This document shows, in pieces, positions 1-5,929 of a stretch of DNA of 8,861 bases. Source of the DNA: Kosmotogaceae bacterium UBA1373. Lineage in GTDB: Bacteria > Thermotogota > Thermotogae > Petrotogales > Kosmotogaceae. The stretch spans positions 1-8,861 of the forward strand of contig DBRH01000007.1 in assembly GCA_002305955.1 (NCBI GenBank), written 5' to 3'. The position numbers and the translations under genes are program-made. The notes beneath the pieces are model-generated. The model ran no database searches. It was not told the origin of the DNA and was given only the letters and a program-made list of their open reading frames with translations. Each line of letters starts with the position of its first letter. Position 1 is the first letter of the stretch.

Positions 1-48
1 AACGGACCGAAGATGAATTAGCTAGAAATGACTGGCAATCGTTCTTTA

Positions 49-732
49 TCAAAGGAATATCCTTTCTATGCTGAGGTATATCCCCAAGATTATGAAAACC
101 GTGCCCGTGACAGTTCGGGCCCAGTATTCGAACTGACTCATCCGTTTGAACATGCTGGCCACCAGCTTCGTGCCGACGGCTATTCCAAAGGCGACAATTA
201 TAACGGGCAACCCTGTGCCGATGCCGTAGACGGCCGGTATCAACAGTCTCGACTGCTCGCCGACAGCCAGGGGAATCACGCTTCCGAAGAACAGCGCCGC
301 CGATACCGGGCAGAAGGTCAAAGCGAACAGCGAACCGAGAGCGAAGGCGCCAAAAAGACCTTTGCTTTTGATCTTTTCCTGAGACCGGCTGTCCAGGTTT
401 CTACCACGGTTTCTGAAGCTGAGCAATTCTAGCAGAAACATACCCACGATTATCATGATCGGGCCGATCAATTTGCCCATGTATTTTTGAAGGATCCTCG
501 ATAGCCATGGTGCAGCTGTCAGGCTCGATACGAGTACGGCCCCGATCACGACGTAGGTCAGGACTCTGCCGAATGTATAAACTATCCCCGCAGCCATAGA
601 TTTCGCCGGACTGCCTATGTTTCTACTTATAAAGGAAACGGCGGCTATATTGGTGGTGAGGGGACAGGGGCTTATCGAGGTCAATATTCCAAACCACAGC
701 GCCGATGCAAGAGAAAGAACGAAGCCACCCAT
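49..732 (-). CDS. arsG: ArsG-like efflux permease (CcdA/DsbD transmembrane fold)
   Basis: A 227-residue polytopic inner-membrane protein with about six hydrophobic segments. It has the two-repeat Cys layout of the CcdA/DsbD family: SPCPLTTN near residues 21-28 (Cys23) and TFCPVSAALFFG near 139-150 (Cys141). The SPCPLTTN form, next to an ArsF-type gene, is what I recall for the ArsG branch, described as exporting trivalent amino-aromatic arsenicals; generic CcdA proteins pass electrons to periplasmic thioredoxins. The ATG directly follows the arsF stop codon, and its GGAGGTG ribosome site lies inside the arsF 3' end, so the two are almost certainly co-translated. It is the last recognisable gene of the leftward arsenic operon. 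The alternative is a CcdA-like electron conduit that reduces ArsF rather than an exporter. Family assignment is firm; substrate is inferred. Confidence 0.82.
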   Translation of the reverse strand: MGGFVLSLASALWFGILTSISPCPLTTNIAAVSFISRNIGSPAKSMAAGIVYTFGRVLTYVVIGAVLVSSLTAAPWLSRILQKYMGKLIGPIMIIVGMFLLELLSFRNRGRNLDSRSQEKIKSKGLFGAFALGSLFALTFCPVSAALFFGSVIPLAVGEQSRLLIPAVYGIGTGLPVIIVAFGIAVGTKLVASMFKRMSQFEYWARTVTGTVFIILGIYLSIERIFL

Positions 733-1218
733 TCAGTTCACCTCCAGAAAGGAAGCTACCTCGTCCCGGACGTACTGGATGTACCGCTCCCCTTTTTCGG
801 AAAGATCCCAGGCCTCCCAGAGTTCTTTCCATTCACCGGCCTCGTCGTTCTTGTAGCTTTGAATCACCAGGGTGTTGTACATGATGATATACTCATCAAC
901 AAAATGATAATTTTCCGGGAGATCTATATTCACCACCTGCCATCTCAGGGTACCGTTCTCTACCCGGGAGGAGAAATAGGTCTCGAGAACCTTTTTCGCA
1001 TTGGACTCCATATCCAGGCAGGTCTGGCAACGGATGGTCCCGTGGAAGTAATAGAGAGTTACATAATCTTCGATCAGAGATGTATCTCCGGAATCGGTCG
1101 AACCGGCTTCGGGCTTTTGAACCAAGGAATTGAGCCTTATTTCATCGTACACGAAATAGGCGACGCTCACGACAACGAAAAGCAGTAAAGAAAATGTGGC
1201 CAGCTTCTTCAAATTCAC
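733..1218 (-). CDS. arsF: ArsF-like thioredoxin-fold protein, putative nitro-aromatic arsenical reductase subunit
   Basis: A 161-residue protein. Residues 6-24 form one hydrophobic helix (signal anchor or uncleaved signal peptide), followed by a Ser/Thr/Asp-rich linker to about residue 50 and then a soluble domain. That domain opens with YYFHGTIRCQTCLDME (about 56-71), holding a CxxC pair at Cys64 and Cys67, and later has VVNIDLPEN and a Trp-rich WKELWEAWDL stretch. This pattern matches the ArsF family, reported to act with ArsE in reducing nitrophenyl arsenicals. The start is GTG with a GGGGGTG ribosome site four bases upstream; no better start is visible. The domain is probably outside the membrane, so reductant would have to come through a membrane protein such as the adjacent ArsG/CcdA-like permease. 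Catalytic role is inferred from family membership. Confidence 0.78.
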   Translation of the reverse strand: MNLKKLATFSLLLFVVVSVAYFVYDEIRLNSLVQKPEAGSTDSGDTSLIEDYVTLYYFHGTIRCQTCLDMESNAKKVLETYFSSRVENGTLRWQVVNIDLPENYHFVDEYIIMYNTLVIQSYKNDEAGEWKELWEAWDLSEKGERYIQYVRDEVASFLEVN

Positions 1219-1239
1219 TTTTCACCCCCAGCGTGATTT

Positions 1240-1383
1240 TCAAAAGAGATATTCCCGCGGACCGTAACCGACGAGATCGCCAAGGCAGTAACACCTGTCG
1301 ATGCCTCTTTTCTCCATGTCCTCCAGTACGGCTTCGAGAGCTTCTAAATTTCCGTGTATATCCGAAAAGAAGGCTAACCTCAT
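1240..1383 (-). pseudogene. Truncated metallophosphoesterase, N-terminal 47 residues only
   Basis: Reading leftward from the ATG at 1383 gives a 47-residue peptide that starts with the calcineurin-like phosphoesterase signature: SDIHGN (residues 7-12, metal ligands Asp8 and His10) and GDLVGYGP (35-42, metal ligand Asp36). It then ends abruptly in REYLF and a TGA stop at 1242-1240. Intact members of this family are roughly 160-250 residues and need later GNH and His motifs to complete the dimetal site, so this stub cannot be catalytic. Its ATG overlaps the arsR stop as ATGA, the usual sign of translational coupling, so the gene was once a true cistron of this operon. The arsF ribosome site begins about ten bases after the stub ends, so the junction may mark where arsFG was joined. 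It may still serve to couple translation. Confidence 0.8.
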
Positions 1384-1706
1384 TTTGAATCACCACATTT
1401 TTTGCGTCGCTCTCTCCTGATGATTCCGTACGTTTCCACCGCCAGTTCGATAACCTCCTCGACGAAAGAAGGGATCTCCTGCAGACCGTAGTATCTCCAT
1501 CTTCCGTCTTTCCGCACGCGGATCAAGCCGGAATCGGTCAGCGCTTTCAGATGCCTGGAAACGGTTGGTTGCGGCGATTCGAGAAGATCTTCGAACTCAC
1601 AGACACATAGCTCTTCGTATAGTTTTATGAGCGCGAGTATCTTCAGATTCGTCGAGTCGGAAAGGCTTTTCAGGACTCCAACGAGATCGACTTCAAGAGT
1701 TATCAA
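1380..1706 (-). CDS. arsR: ArsR/SmtB-family metalloid-responsive repressor (ArsR1)
   Basis: A 108-residue winged-helix repressor. ELCVCEFEDLL (about 32-42) aligns with the first part of the E. coli-type ArsR arsenite site (ELCVCDLC), giving Cys34 and Cys36; the third Cys position is Glu39. The recognition helix is QPTVSRHLKALTDSGLI (about 46-62), and the wing is VRKDGRWRYYGL. A further Cys (104) in the C-terminal tail could supply a third thiolate, but this is a guess. The start is TTG, overlapping the acr3 stop as TTGA, with GGGAGG nine bases upstream inside acr3, so expression is coupled to acr3. It should repress its own operon through the inverted repeats at 2786-2805 and/or 2851-2868 and release on arsenite or organoarsenical(III) binding. 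Confidence 0.92.
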   Translation of the reverse strand: MITLEVDLVGVLKSLSDSTNLKILALIKLYEELCVCEFEDLLESPQPTVSRHLKALTDSGLIRVRKDGRWRYYGLQEIPSFVEEVIELAVETYGIIRRERRKKCGDSK

Positions 1707-2764
1707 GACTTCATTCCTCCCTTCGAGAAATCGAAAAGTTTTCTCTTTTTCTTCATTATAGCCACCAGTGAAAGCATAACAGGCACTTCAACCAGAACCC
1801 CGACGACCGTGGCGAGTGCCGCGCCGGAATTCATACCGAAGAGTATGAGGGCCACCGCTATCGAGAGTTCGAAGAAGTTGGATGCCCCTATAAAAGTCGA
1901 TGGCGCAGCTTCTGCATAATCTATCTTCAAACGCTTTACGGCGAAGTACCCTATGTAGAAGATGAGATAGGTCTGTATCATCAAGGGAAGGGCTATCAGC
2001 AAAATGTGGAGAGGGTTGTCGATTATGGTTCTGCCCTGGAACATGAAGACCAGCACGAGTGTAAGTAAAAGTCCGACCTTCGTGAAGGGATCGAATTTTG
2101 GAATGAGGTTTTCATTCAGGTACCTCTCCCCCTTAGACCTCACCACCAGGCGTCGTGTCATAACTGCCAGGACAAGCGGGATAGCGACATAGAAGACGAC
2201 AGACCAGAAGATCGTGGAGAATGGCACGGGAAATCCCGTGGATACGCCAATCAGAAGCTTTCCCATCGGGGCGAAGAGAAAGAGAATGAAAAGATCGTTT
2301 ATAGCCACCTGAACCAGCGCATAATTTATGTTGCCGCCGGCAAGGTAAGTCCACACAAGCACCATGGCCGTGCAGGGAGCCAGTCCGAGCAGTATCATGC
2401 CCGCGATGTATTCGTTGCCCAATCCGGTAGAAATCAGAGGGCCGAAGATCGCTTTTATGAATATCCAGGAGATCAGTGCCATAGTGAACGGCTTAATTGC
2501 CCAGTTGACAATTAGCGTTACCAGCAGAGGCTTCGAGTTTTTTCGGACGTTGACGATCTCCCTGAACTCTATCTTGAGCATGATCGGAAACATCATGAAG
2601 AGAAGAACAATAGCCACCGGAATCGACACGTTTGCTATCTGCCAGTTCCCAAGCGTATAGGCAAGCCCCGGTAAAATGTTGCCCAGCAGAGCCCCCAGTA
2701 CCATCGCGACTGCCACCCAGATCGAGAGATACTTGCTGAATATATCGAGCTTCTGTTCCGACAT
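1703..2764 (-). CDS. acr3: ACR3-type arsenite efflux permease
   Basis: A 353-residue inner-membrane transporter of the ACR3 (BASS-related) family with about ten hydrophobic helices, expelling As(OH)3 using proton motive force. Family marks are LGLAPCTAMVLVW (Cys131, the essential Cys in helix 4), INDLFILFLF, STFIGASNFFELSIAVAL (about 289-306) and VEVPVMLSLV (Glu326, the conserved Glu of helix 9). I chose ATG at 2764 because GGAGG lies five bases upstream; upstream in-frame codons would place that ribosome site and the operator inside the protein. It is the first gene of the leftward operon and overlaps arsR. Length and motifs are intact, so it should be functional. With no ArsC in view, it would act on arsenite directly or on arsenite made elsewhere in the cell. 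Confidence 0.95.
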   Translation of the reverse strand: MSEQKLDIFSKYLSIWVAVAMVLGALLGNILPGLAYTLGNWQIANVSIPVAIVLLFMMFPIMLKIEFREIVNVRKNSKPLLVTLIVNWAIKPFTMALISWIFIKAIFGPLISTGLGNEYIAGMILLGLAPCTAMVLVWTYLAGGNINYALVQVAINDLFILFLFAPMGKLLIGVSTGFPVPFSTIFWSVVFYVAIPLVLAVMTRRLVVRSKGERYLNENLIPKFDPFTKVGLLLTLVLVFMFQGRTIIDNPLHILLIALPLMIQTYLIFYIGYFAVKRLKIDYAEAAPSTFIGASNFFELSIAVALILFGMNSGAALATVVGVLVEVPVMLSLVAIMKKKRKLFDFSKGGMKS

Positions 2765-2785
2765 ATTTTCCTCCACAATATTCAT

Positions 2786-2805
2786 ATATTCGAATATGCG
2801 AATAT
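2786..2805. promoter_or_regulatory. Inverted repeat near acr3 start, probable ArsR operator
   Basis: ATATTCG (2786-2792) and CGAATAT (2799-2805) form a perfect 7-base inverted repeat around AATATG. The left part, ATATTCGAATAT (2786-2797), is itself a palindrome, and CGAATATG is repeated in tandem at 2791-2798 and 2799-2806. AT-rich ATATTYGAA-type palindromes are typical ArsR/SmtB operators. It sits 22-41 bases upstream of the acr3 ATG and overlaps a weak leftward promoter candidate (CTTTCA at 2829-2824, 17-base spacer, CATATT at 2806-2801), where bound repressor would block polymerase. Confidence 0.68.
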
Positions 2806-2850
2806 GATACCCGAATAACATTTTGAAAGTTTTCTCGGAGTGTAAAATTT

Positions 2851-2868
2851 CATTGTTGCACAACAATG
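2851..2868. promoter_or_regulatory. Inverted repeat between the divergent arsenic operons, probable second operator
   Basis: CATTGTTG (2851-2858) and CAACAATG (2861-2868) form a perfect 8-base inverted repeat around CA; an overlapping repeat, TTGCA (2856-2860) with TGCAA (2867-2871), shares the centre. It differs in sequence from the operator at 2786-2805. It lies just after a possible rightward -10 (TAAAAT, 2843-2848), and inside a leftward promoter candidate (TTGTTG at 2866-2861, 16-base spacer, TACACT at 2844-2839). It could therefore control both directions. Promoter boxes are weak matches; the repeat itself is clear. Confidence 0.6.
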
Positions 2869-2914
2869 CAACTTGAGTTATTCTTGAGATTGGAAATTCG
2901 ACAGGAGGTGCCAG

Positions 2915-3202
2915 ATGGACAGAAGGGCTGTAAGGATTTTCAAGGCGTTGAGCTGCAACTGGCGTTTGAAGATACTCGAGCAGCTGTCGAGAGCAACTAT
3001 GTGCATGTGCGAACTCGACGAGCTTTTTGCGATAGACAAGACCACACTCTCGCGCCATGTGAAGGCTCTGGTAGATTCCGGACTCATCACCGAGACCAGG
3101 AACGGCACGAGAAAGGAACTGAGCATCACGGACAAAAGGATACTGCGTATACTCGAGATCGCAGGAGAGATGACCGGCGATTCCCGAGCCGGCGAGGAAT
3201 AG
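2915..3202 (+). CDS. Second ArsR-family repressor (ArsR2)
   Basis: A 95-residue winged-helix protein distinct from the leftward ArsR. TMCMCELDELF (about 28-38) gives a Cys-x-Cys pair at 30 and 32, the arsenite-site position in the ArsR family; the usual third Cys is Asp35. The recognition helix is DKTTLSRHVKALVDSGLI (about 41-58), with wing TRNGTRKELSI. Cys14 near the N terminus could be an extra ligand. The ATG has AGGAGGTG four bases upstream. It is the first gene of the rightward operon, three bases before the first half-permease, and is the natural candidate to bind the inverted repeat at 2851-2868. Having two different Cys-x-Cys repressors on facing operons suggests separate or graded inducers. 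Confidence 0.88.
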   Translation: MDRRAVRIFKALSCNWRLKILEQLSRATMCMCELDELFAIDKTTLSRHVKALVDSGLITETRNGTRKELSITDKRILRILEIAGEMTGDSRAGEE

Positions 3203-3205
3203 AAG

Positions 3206-3685
3206 ATGTACAGTATCGTTATCTATATAATAACCGGTGTTCTGCTCTTGATTTCACTCATAGCCAGCCGCAAAAAGACGTTACTCGCCTTGAAGAAGGC
3301 CTGGAAGTCTTTCGAGAAGATACTGCCGGAACTCATCGCCATTATGCTCTTCGTCGGGCTTTTGATCGCCCTGCTCGATCCCGGGACTATATCGGCTTTG
3401 CTCGGAGACAACTCGGGGTTTCTCGGGCTTCTGATCGCCTCGGTGGTTGGATCCATAACGCTCATACCGGGCTTTGTGGCCTTCCCGATGGCCGCCATGC
3501 TGCTCAACAACGGAGCCGGGATAACCCAGATCGCGTTGTTCATTTCCACGCTAATGATGGTTGGCGTGGTAACCTTTCCGGTCGAGAGAAAGTATTTCGG
3601 AACGAAACTCACTGTTCTTAGAAATTCCTTCGCCTTCGGCTTCTCTTTCCTGGTGGCCGGATTGATGGGAATGATCTTGAGATGA
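3206..3685 (+). CDS. Half-size permease A (DUF318/ArsP-like repeat)
   Basis: A 159-residue membrane protein with about four hydrophobic helices. Its core, from LGDNSGFLGLLIASVVG (about 66-82) through IPGFVAFPMAAMLLNNGAG and VVTFPVERKYFG to the RNSFAF region, aligns by eye with the next gene and with each half of the 372-residue permease downstream. It therefore appears to be one repeat unit of the PF03773 (DUF318, ArsP_1) permease family, whose usual members are about 300-400 residues with two repeats. It has no cysteine, unlike metalloid-binding family members. A weak GAGGA lies seven bases before the ATG. Its last four bases overlap the next start (ATGA), so the two halves are probably made in equal amounts and assemble together. 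Substrate is unknown; the operon suggests an arsenical. Confidence 0.72.
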   Translation: MYSIVIYIITGVLLLISLIASRKKTLLALKKAWKSFEKILPELIAIMLFVGLLIALLDPGTISALLGDNSGFLGLLIASVVGSITLIPGFVAFPMAAMLLNNGAGITQIALFISTLMMVGVVTFPVERKYFGTKLTVLRNSFAFGFSFLVAGLMGMILR

Positions 3686-4215
3686 AGTGCAGGAGATATA
3701 TCTTTCCGCTTATCGTGGCCGTTGTGGTCGCTATCTTCACACTCATCGACAATCAGACAGGGTTCAAAGCCTTAAGCATAACCGGTTCAAGCCTTCTTGA
3801 AATGCTCTCGGTCATTCCTCCCATATTCGTGCTTCTGGGGCTTCTGGATGTCTGGGTACCGCGCGAGAAGATAATAAAACATCTGGGAGAGGAGTCGGGC
3901 CTCAAGGGCGTCGTTCTGTCTTTCGTTCTCGGCGCGGCCGCGGCCGGCCCTCTCTACGGCGCCTTCCCCATCGCGGCCGTCTTCATGAAGAAGGGCGTCA
4001 AGTTTTCAAACGTTTTGATTTTCATAGGTGCCTGGTCGACAACGAAGATCCCTATGTTCATGTTCGAAATGGGCGCTCTGGGTATTGAATTCGCTCTCCT
4101 GAGGCTGGCGATAAACGTTCCAGGGATACTCGTAATGGCGTTGTTGCTGGAGAAGATGACCGGCAAGGAACAACGGGAAGCCATCTACACACAGGCAGCC
4201 AAACTCAGCGAATAA
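3682..4215 (+). CDS. Half-size permease B (DUF318/ArsP-like repeat)
   Basis: A 177-residue membrane protein with about four or five helices and a charged C-terminal tail. The segment LGEESGLKGVVLSFVLG, then GPLYGAFPIAAVFMKKGV and IPMFMFEMGALGIEFALLRLAINV, matches permease A in spacing and in the G-x-x-G-AFP-A core. The pair therefore equals one full permease split into two genes (159 + 177 = 336 residues, near normal full length). Its only Cys is residue 3, in the N-terminal tail. The ATG lies within an ATGA overlap with permease A and lacks a strong ribosome site, so its translation probably depends on ribosomes finishing A. The Ala/Gly-rich AAAAGPLYGAFP loop is a likely translocation-path element. 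Substrate is not determinable from the sequence. Confidence 0.72.
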   Translation: MKCRRYIFPLIVAVVVAIFTLIDNQTGFKALSITGSSLLEMLSVIPPIFVLLGLLDVWVPREKIIKHLGEESGLKGVVLSFVLGAAAAGPLYGAFPIAAVFMKKGVKFSNVLIFIGAWSTTKIPMFMFEMGALGIEFALLRLAINVPGILVMALLLEKMTGKEQREAIYTQAAKLSE

Positions 4216-4233
4216 ATCAGGGGGTGCTCCGGG

Positions 4234-5352
4234 ATGGAAAGGGATCTGAAGAGAGAATTGACGAAATTTGGACTTTTAGCGGCGGGTTTTCTGGTTTTTT
4301 ATTTTCTGCCCTTCTCGGAGAAACACGTGCAGGAGGCCATAATCGGCGGTTTCACGATGCTCGGCTCTTATGCCAGGGAACACGTGCTGTTCTGTCTCGT
4401 TCCCGCGTTTTTCATAGCCGGGACGATAACCGTGTTTATACGCAAAGACGCGATACTCAAGCTGCTGGGTCCGGGTGCTAGAAAGATAATATCCTACCCG
4501 GTGGCGGCCGTGTCAGGCGGAATCCTCGCCGTCTGTTCCTGCACGATACTGCCGCTCTTCGGGGGAATCTACAAACGGGGAGCCGGCCTCGGCCCGGCCG
4601 TTGCCTTCCTATTCAGCGGCCCGGCTATCAACGTGGCGGCCATATTTCTCACCGGGAACGCGATCGGCTGGGAGATGGCAGTCATAAGGATGGTAGCGGC
4701 GGCGATTTCGGCAGTTTTCATAGGGCTCATAATGCAAAGTATCTTCAAAGAAAAAGGTTCAGGTGGCTTTGCCATCCAGGAATCGGGCGAGCAGCTTTCC
4801 TGGCAGGAGGCCGTAGGCTTTCTCGCCCTGCAAATGGCTTTCCTTATAGTCGGCGGCCTTAAGATAGATCCGATCGTTAAGGCTTCTATAATGACCGTTT
4901 CGGCCGTAGCGGTCTTCATCATGGCGATTCATTTCAAGAGAGAGATGAGGAACTCCTGGATAGGCGAGACCTGGGATTTCGCTAAGAAGATACTTCCATA
5001 TCTCTTCTTCGGAGTCTTCGCGGCCGGCGTCATCTCCATCGCACTTCCTCAGAGTTTTGTAGAATCTCTTCTCGGCGGAAACAGATTTGGTTCGACTCTG
5101 TTTGCTTCTGTTTTCGGTGCGGTGATGTACTTCGCCACGCTTACTGAGGTTCCGATAGTCCAGTCCCTAATGTCCCTGGGGATGGGAAAAGGGCCGGCTC
5201 TGGCCCTCTTCATGGCCGGCAACTCTCTCAGCCTGCCCAGTATGATAGTTATAACAAAGCTGCTGGGAAAGAAGAAGGCCTTCACATATTTCGGCCTCGT
5301 GGTAGCTTTTGCGACCATATGGGGTTATATATACGGCAACTTACTTCAATAG
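4234..5352 (+). CDS. Full-length DUF318/ArsP-type permease with Cys-Ser-Cys motif
   Basis: A 372-residue inner-membrane permease with two homologous halves of about four helices, separated by a hydrophilic stretch (about 170-190). The first half carries LAVCSCTILPLFGGIYKRG (about 98-116; Cys101 and Cys103) and FSGPAINVAAIFLTG; the second has FGAVMYFATLTEVPIVQSL and MAGNSLSLPSMIVI. This is the PF03773 family, which includes ArsP, an exporter of trivalent organoarsenicals, and relatives proposed to export Cu/Zn. The Cys pair plus Cys54 could bind a soft metalloid. The ATG follows GGGGGTG by seven bases. It is cotranscribed with arsR2, the two half-permeases and the thioredoxin, which favours an arsenical as substrate; calling it true ArsP would need phylogeny. 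Confidence 0.85.
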   Translation: MERDLKRELTKFGLLAAGFLVFYFLPFSEKHVQEAIIGGFTMLGSYAREHVLFCLVPAFFIAGTITVFIRKDAILKLLGPGARKIISYPVAAVSGGILAVCSCTILPLFGGIYKRGAGLGPAVAFLFSGPAINVAAIFLTGNAIGWEMAVIRMVAAAISAVFIGLIMQSIFKEKGSGGFAIQESGEQLSWQEAVGFLALQMAFLIVGGLKIDPIVKASIMTVSAVAVFIMAIHFKREMRNSWIGETWDFAKKILPYLFFGVFAAGVISIALPQSFVESLLGGNRFGSTLFASVFGAVMYFATLTEVPIVQSLMSLGMGKGPALALFMAGNSLSLPSMIVITKLLGKKKAFTYFGLVVAFATIWGYIYGNLLQ

Positions 5353-5363
5353 GAGGTTAGATA

Positions 5364-5600
5364 ATGAAGGTAGAGGTTTTTGGTTCCGGCTGTCCCAGAT
5401 GCAAACAAACGGAAAAGGTAATGAAGATGGCGGTCGAAGAACTCGGCTTGAACGCGGTCGTTGAAAAAGTGACGGATATGATGGCCATGATGGAAAAGGG
5501 AATAATATCGACCCCGGCCGTGGCGCTCGACGGAGAAATAGTTCTCTCGGGCAAAATCCCTTCGCTGGAGGAAGCGAAGAAGCTCCTGAAGAGACTTTGA
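5364..5600 (+). CDS. Small TM0996/MTH895-type thioredoxin, possible ArsE counterpart
   Basis: A 78-residue cytoplasmic thioredoxin-fold protein with no signal peptide. It starts MKVEVFGSGCPRC, placing the redox CPRC at Cys10-Cys13 directly after the first beta strand, and has STPAVALDGE with cis-Pro51, then SGKIPSLEEAKKLL as the last helix. This is the compact glutaredoxin-like type known from thermophile structures (TM0996, MTH895), common beside arsenic permease genes. AGGAGG lies seven bases upstream of the ATG, and the gene is eleven bases after the permease, as last gene of the rightward operon. Possible roles are reducing a Cys pair in the permease or repressor, or donating electrons in arsenical reduction as ArsE is described to do with ArsF. 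I see no ArsC for it to serve. Role is inferred. Confidence 0.87.
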   Translation: MKVEVFGSGCPRCKQTEKVMKMAVEELGLNAVVEKVTDMMAMMEKGIISTPAVALDGEIVLSGKIPSLEEAKKLLKRL

Positions 5601-5831
5601 AATACCTTGCTTTACCCCTCGCTTTCCACTGACCGTGGATTAAGACCGGGAGTTACATATCGTTCCCGCTTCGAAGTTCGACAAAATTGGTACGTCGATC
5701 GACACATCCGGTTACACCCGAATGTTTTTCGCAGTTCTGCCGGAACGATTTCGATGGCTCTGGATAGAATACATACATGATCACACCGGACCAGAGCTTC
5801 TATTATTGCCCCGCCAGGGCGATATTCAAGC

Positions 5832-5837
5832 TATAAT
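5832..5837 (+). promoter_or_regulatory. Probable -10 box for degV
   Basis: An exact TATAAT stands 93 bases upstream of the chosen degV start in otherwise gene-free DNA. The -35 is poor, so strength or activator dependence cannot be judged. Confidence 0.45.
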
Positions 5838-5861
5838 TAAAAGATGTACCCGGTGAACGCT

Positions 5862-5876
5862 GCCGGAGTTTCCGGC
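5862..5876 (+). other. Leader hairpin upstream of degV
   Basis: GCCGGA (5862-5867) pairs perfectly with TCCGGC (5871-5876) around a GTT loop; a T-G wobble can extend the stem. If transcription starts a few bases after TATAAT at 5832, the hairpin lies about 20-35 bases into the message. No T-run follows, so it is not a simple terminator; mRNA stabilisation or a protein site is possible. Confidence 0.4.
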
Positions 5877-5929
5877 GTCTCAAATCTTGTGTGACGGGTA
5901 ATTACTATACTTTACAGGGGGTCGATTGT

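Larger units (their letters stand above)
5601..5929. other. Gap between the arsenic island and degV
   Basis: No convincing gene on either strand. There is no clear hairpin plus T-run after the thioredoxin gene. A 10-base palindrome, GTCGATCGAC, lies at 5694-5703. TATAAT at 5832-5837 is a good -10 for degV but lacks a well spaced -35 (TTGCCC at 5806-5811 is 20 bases away). A leader hairpin follows at 5862-5876. Confidence 0.5.

Noticed and set aside
1142..1396. 84-residue leftward reading frame across the arsR-arsF junction
   Set aside because: It is out of frame with the metallophosphoesterase stub, arsF and arsR that occupy the same bases, is Arg-rich, and has no family resemblance.
2765..3058. 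N-terminal extension of acr3 by 98 residues
   Set aside because: It would run across the operators and the start of the divergent arsR2 gene, and would place the good GGAGG ribosome site inside the protein. The protein from 2764 already starts as ACR3 should.
2866..3621. 251-residue rightward reading frame overlapping arsR2 and permease A
   Set aside because: Highly charged, low in hydrophobic residues and unlike any family; it is the shifted frame of two well supported genes.
5694..5703. GTCGATCGAC palindrome as an operator
   Set aside because: A 10-base palindrome rich in GATC/TCGA is common by chance in this sequence, and no promoter elements sit beside it.
5653..5778. 41-residue leftward reading frame in the gap before degV
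   Set aside because: No ribosome site, no recognisable motif, and a length expected by chance.
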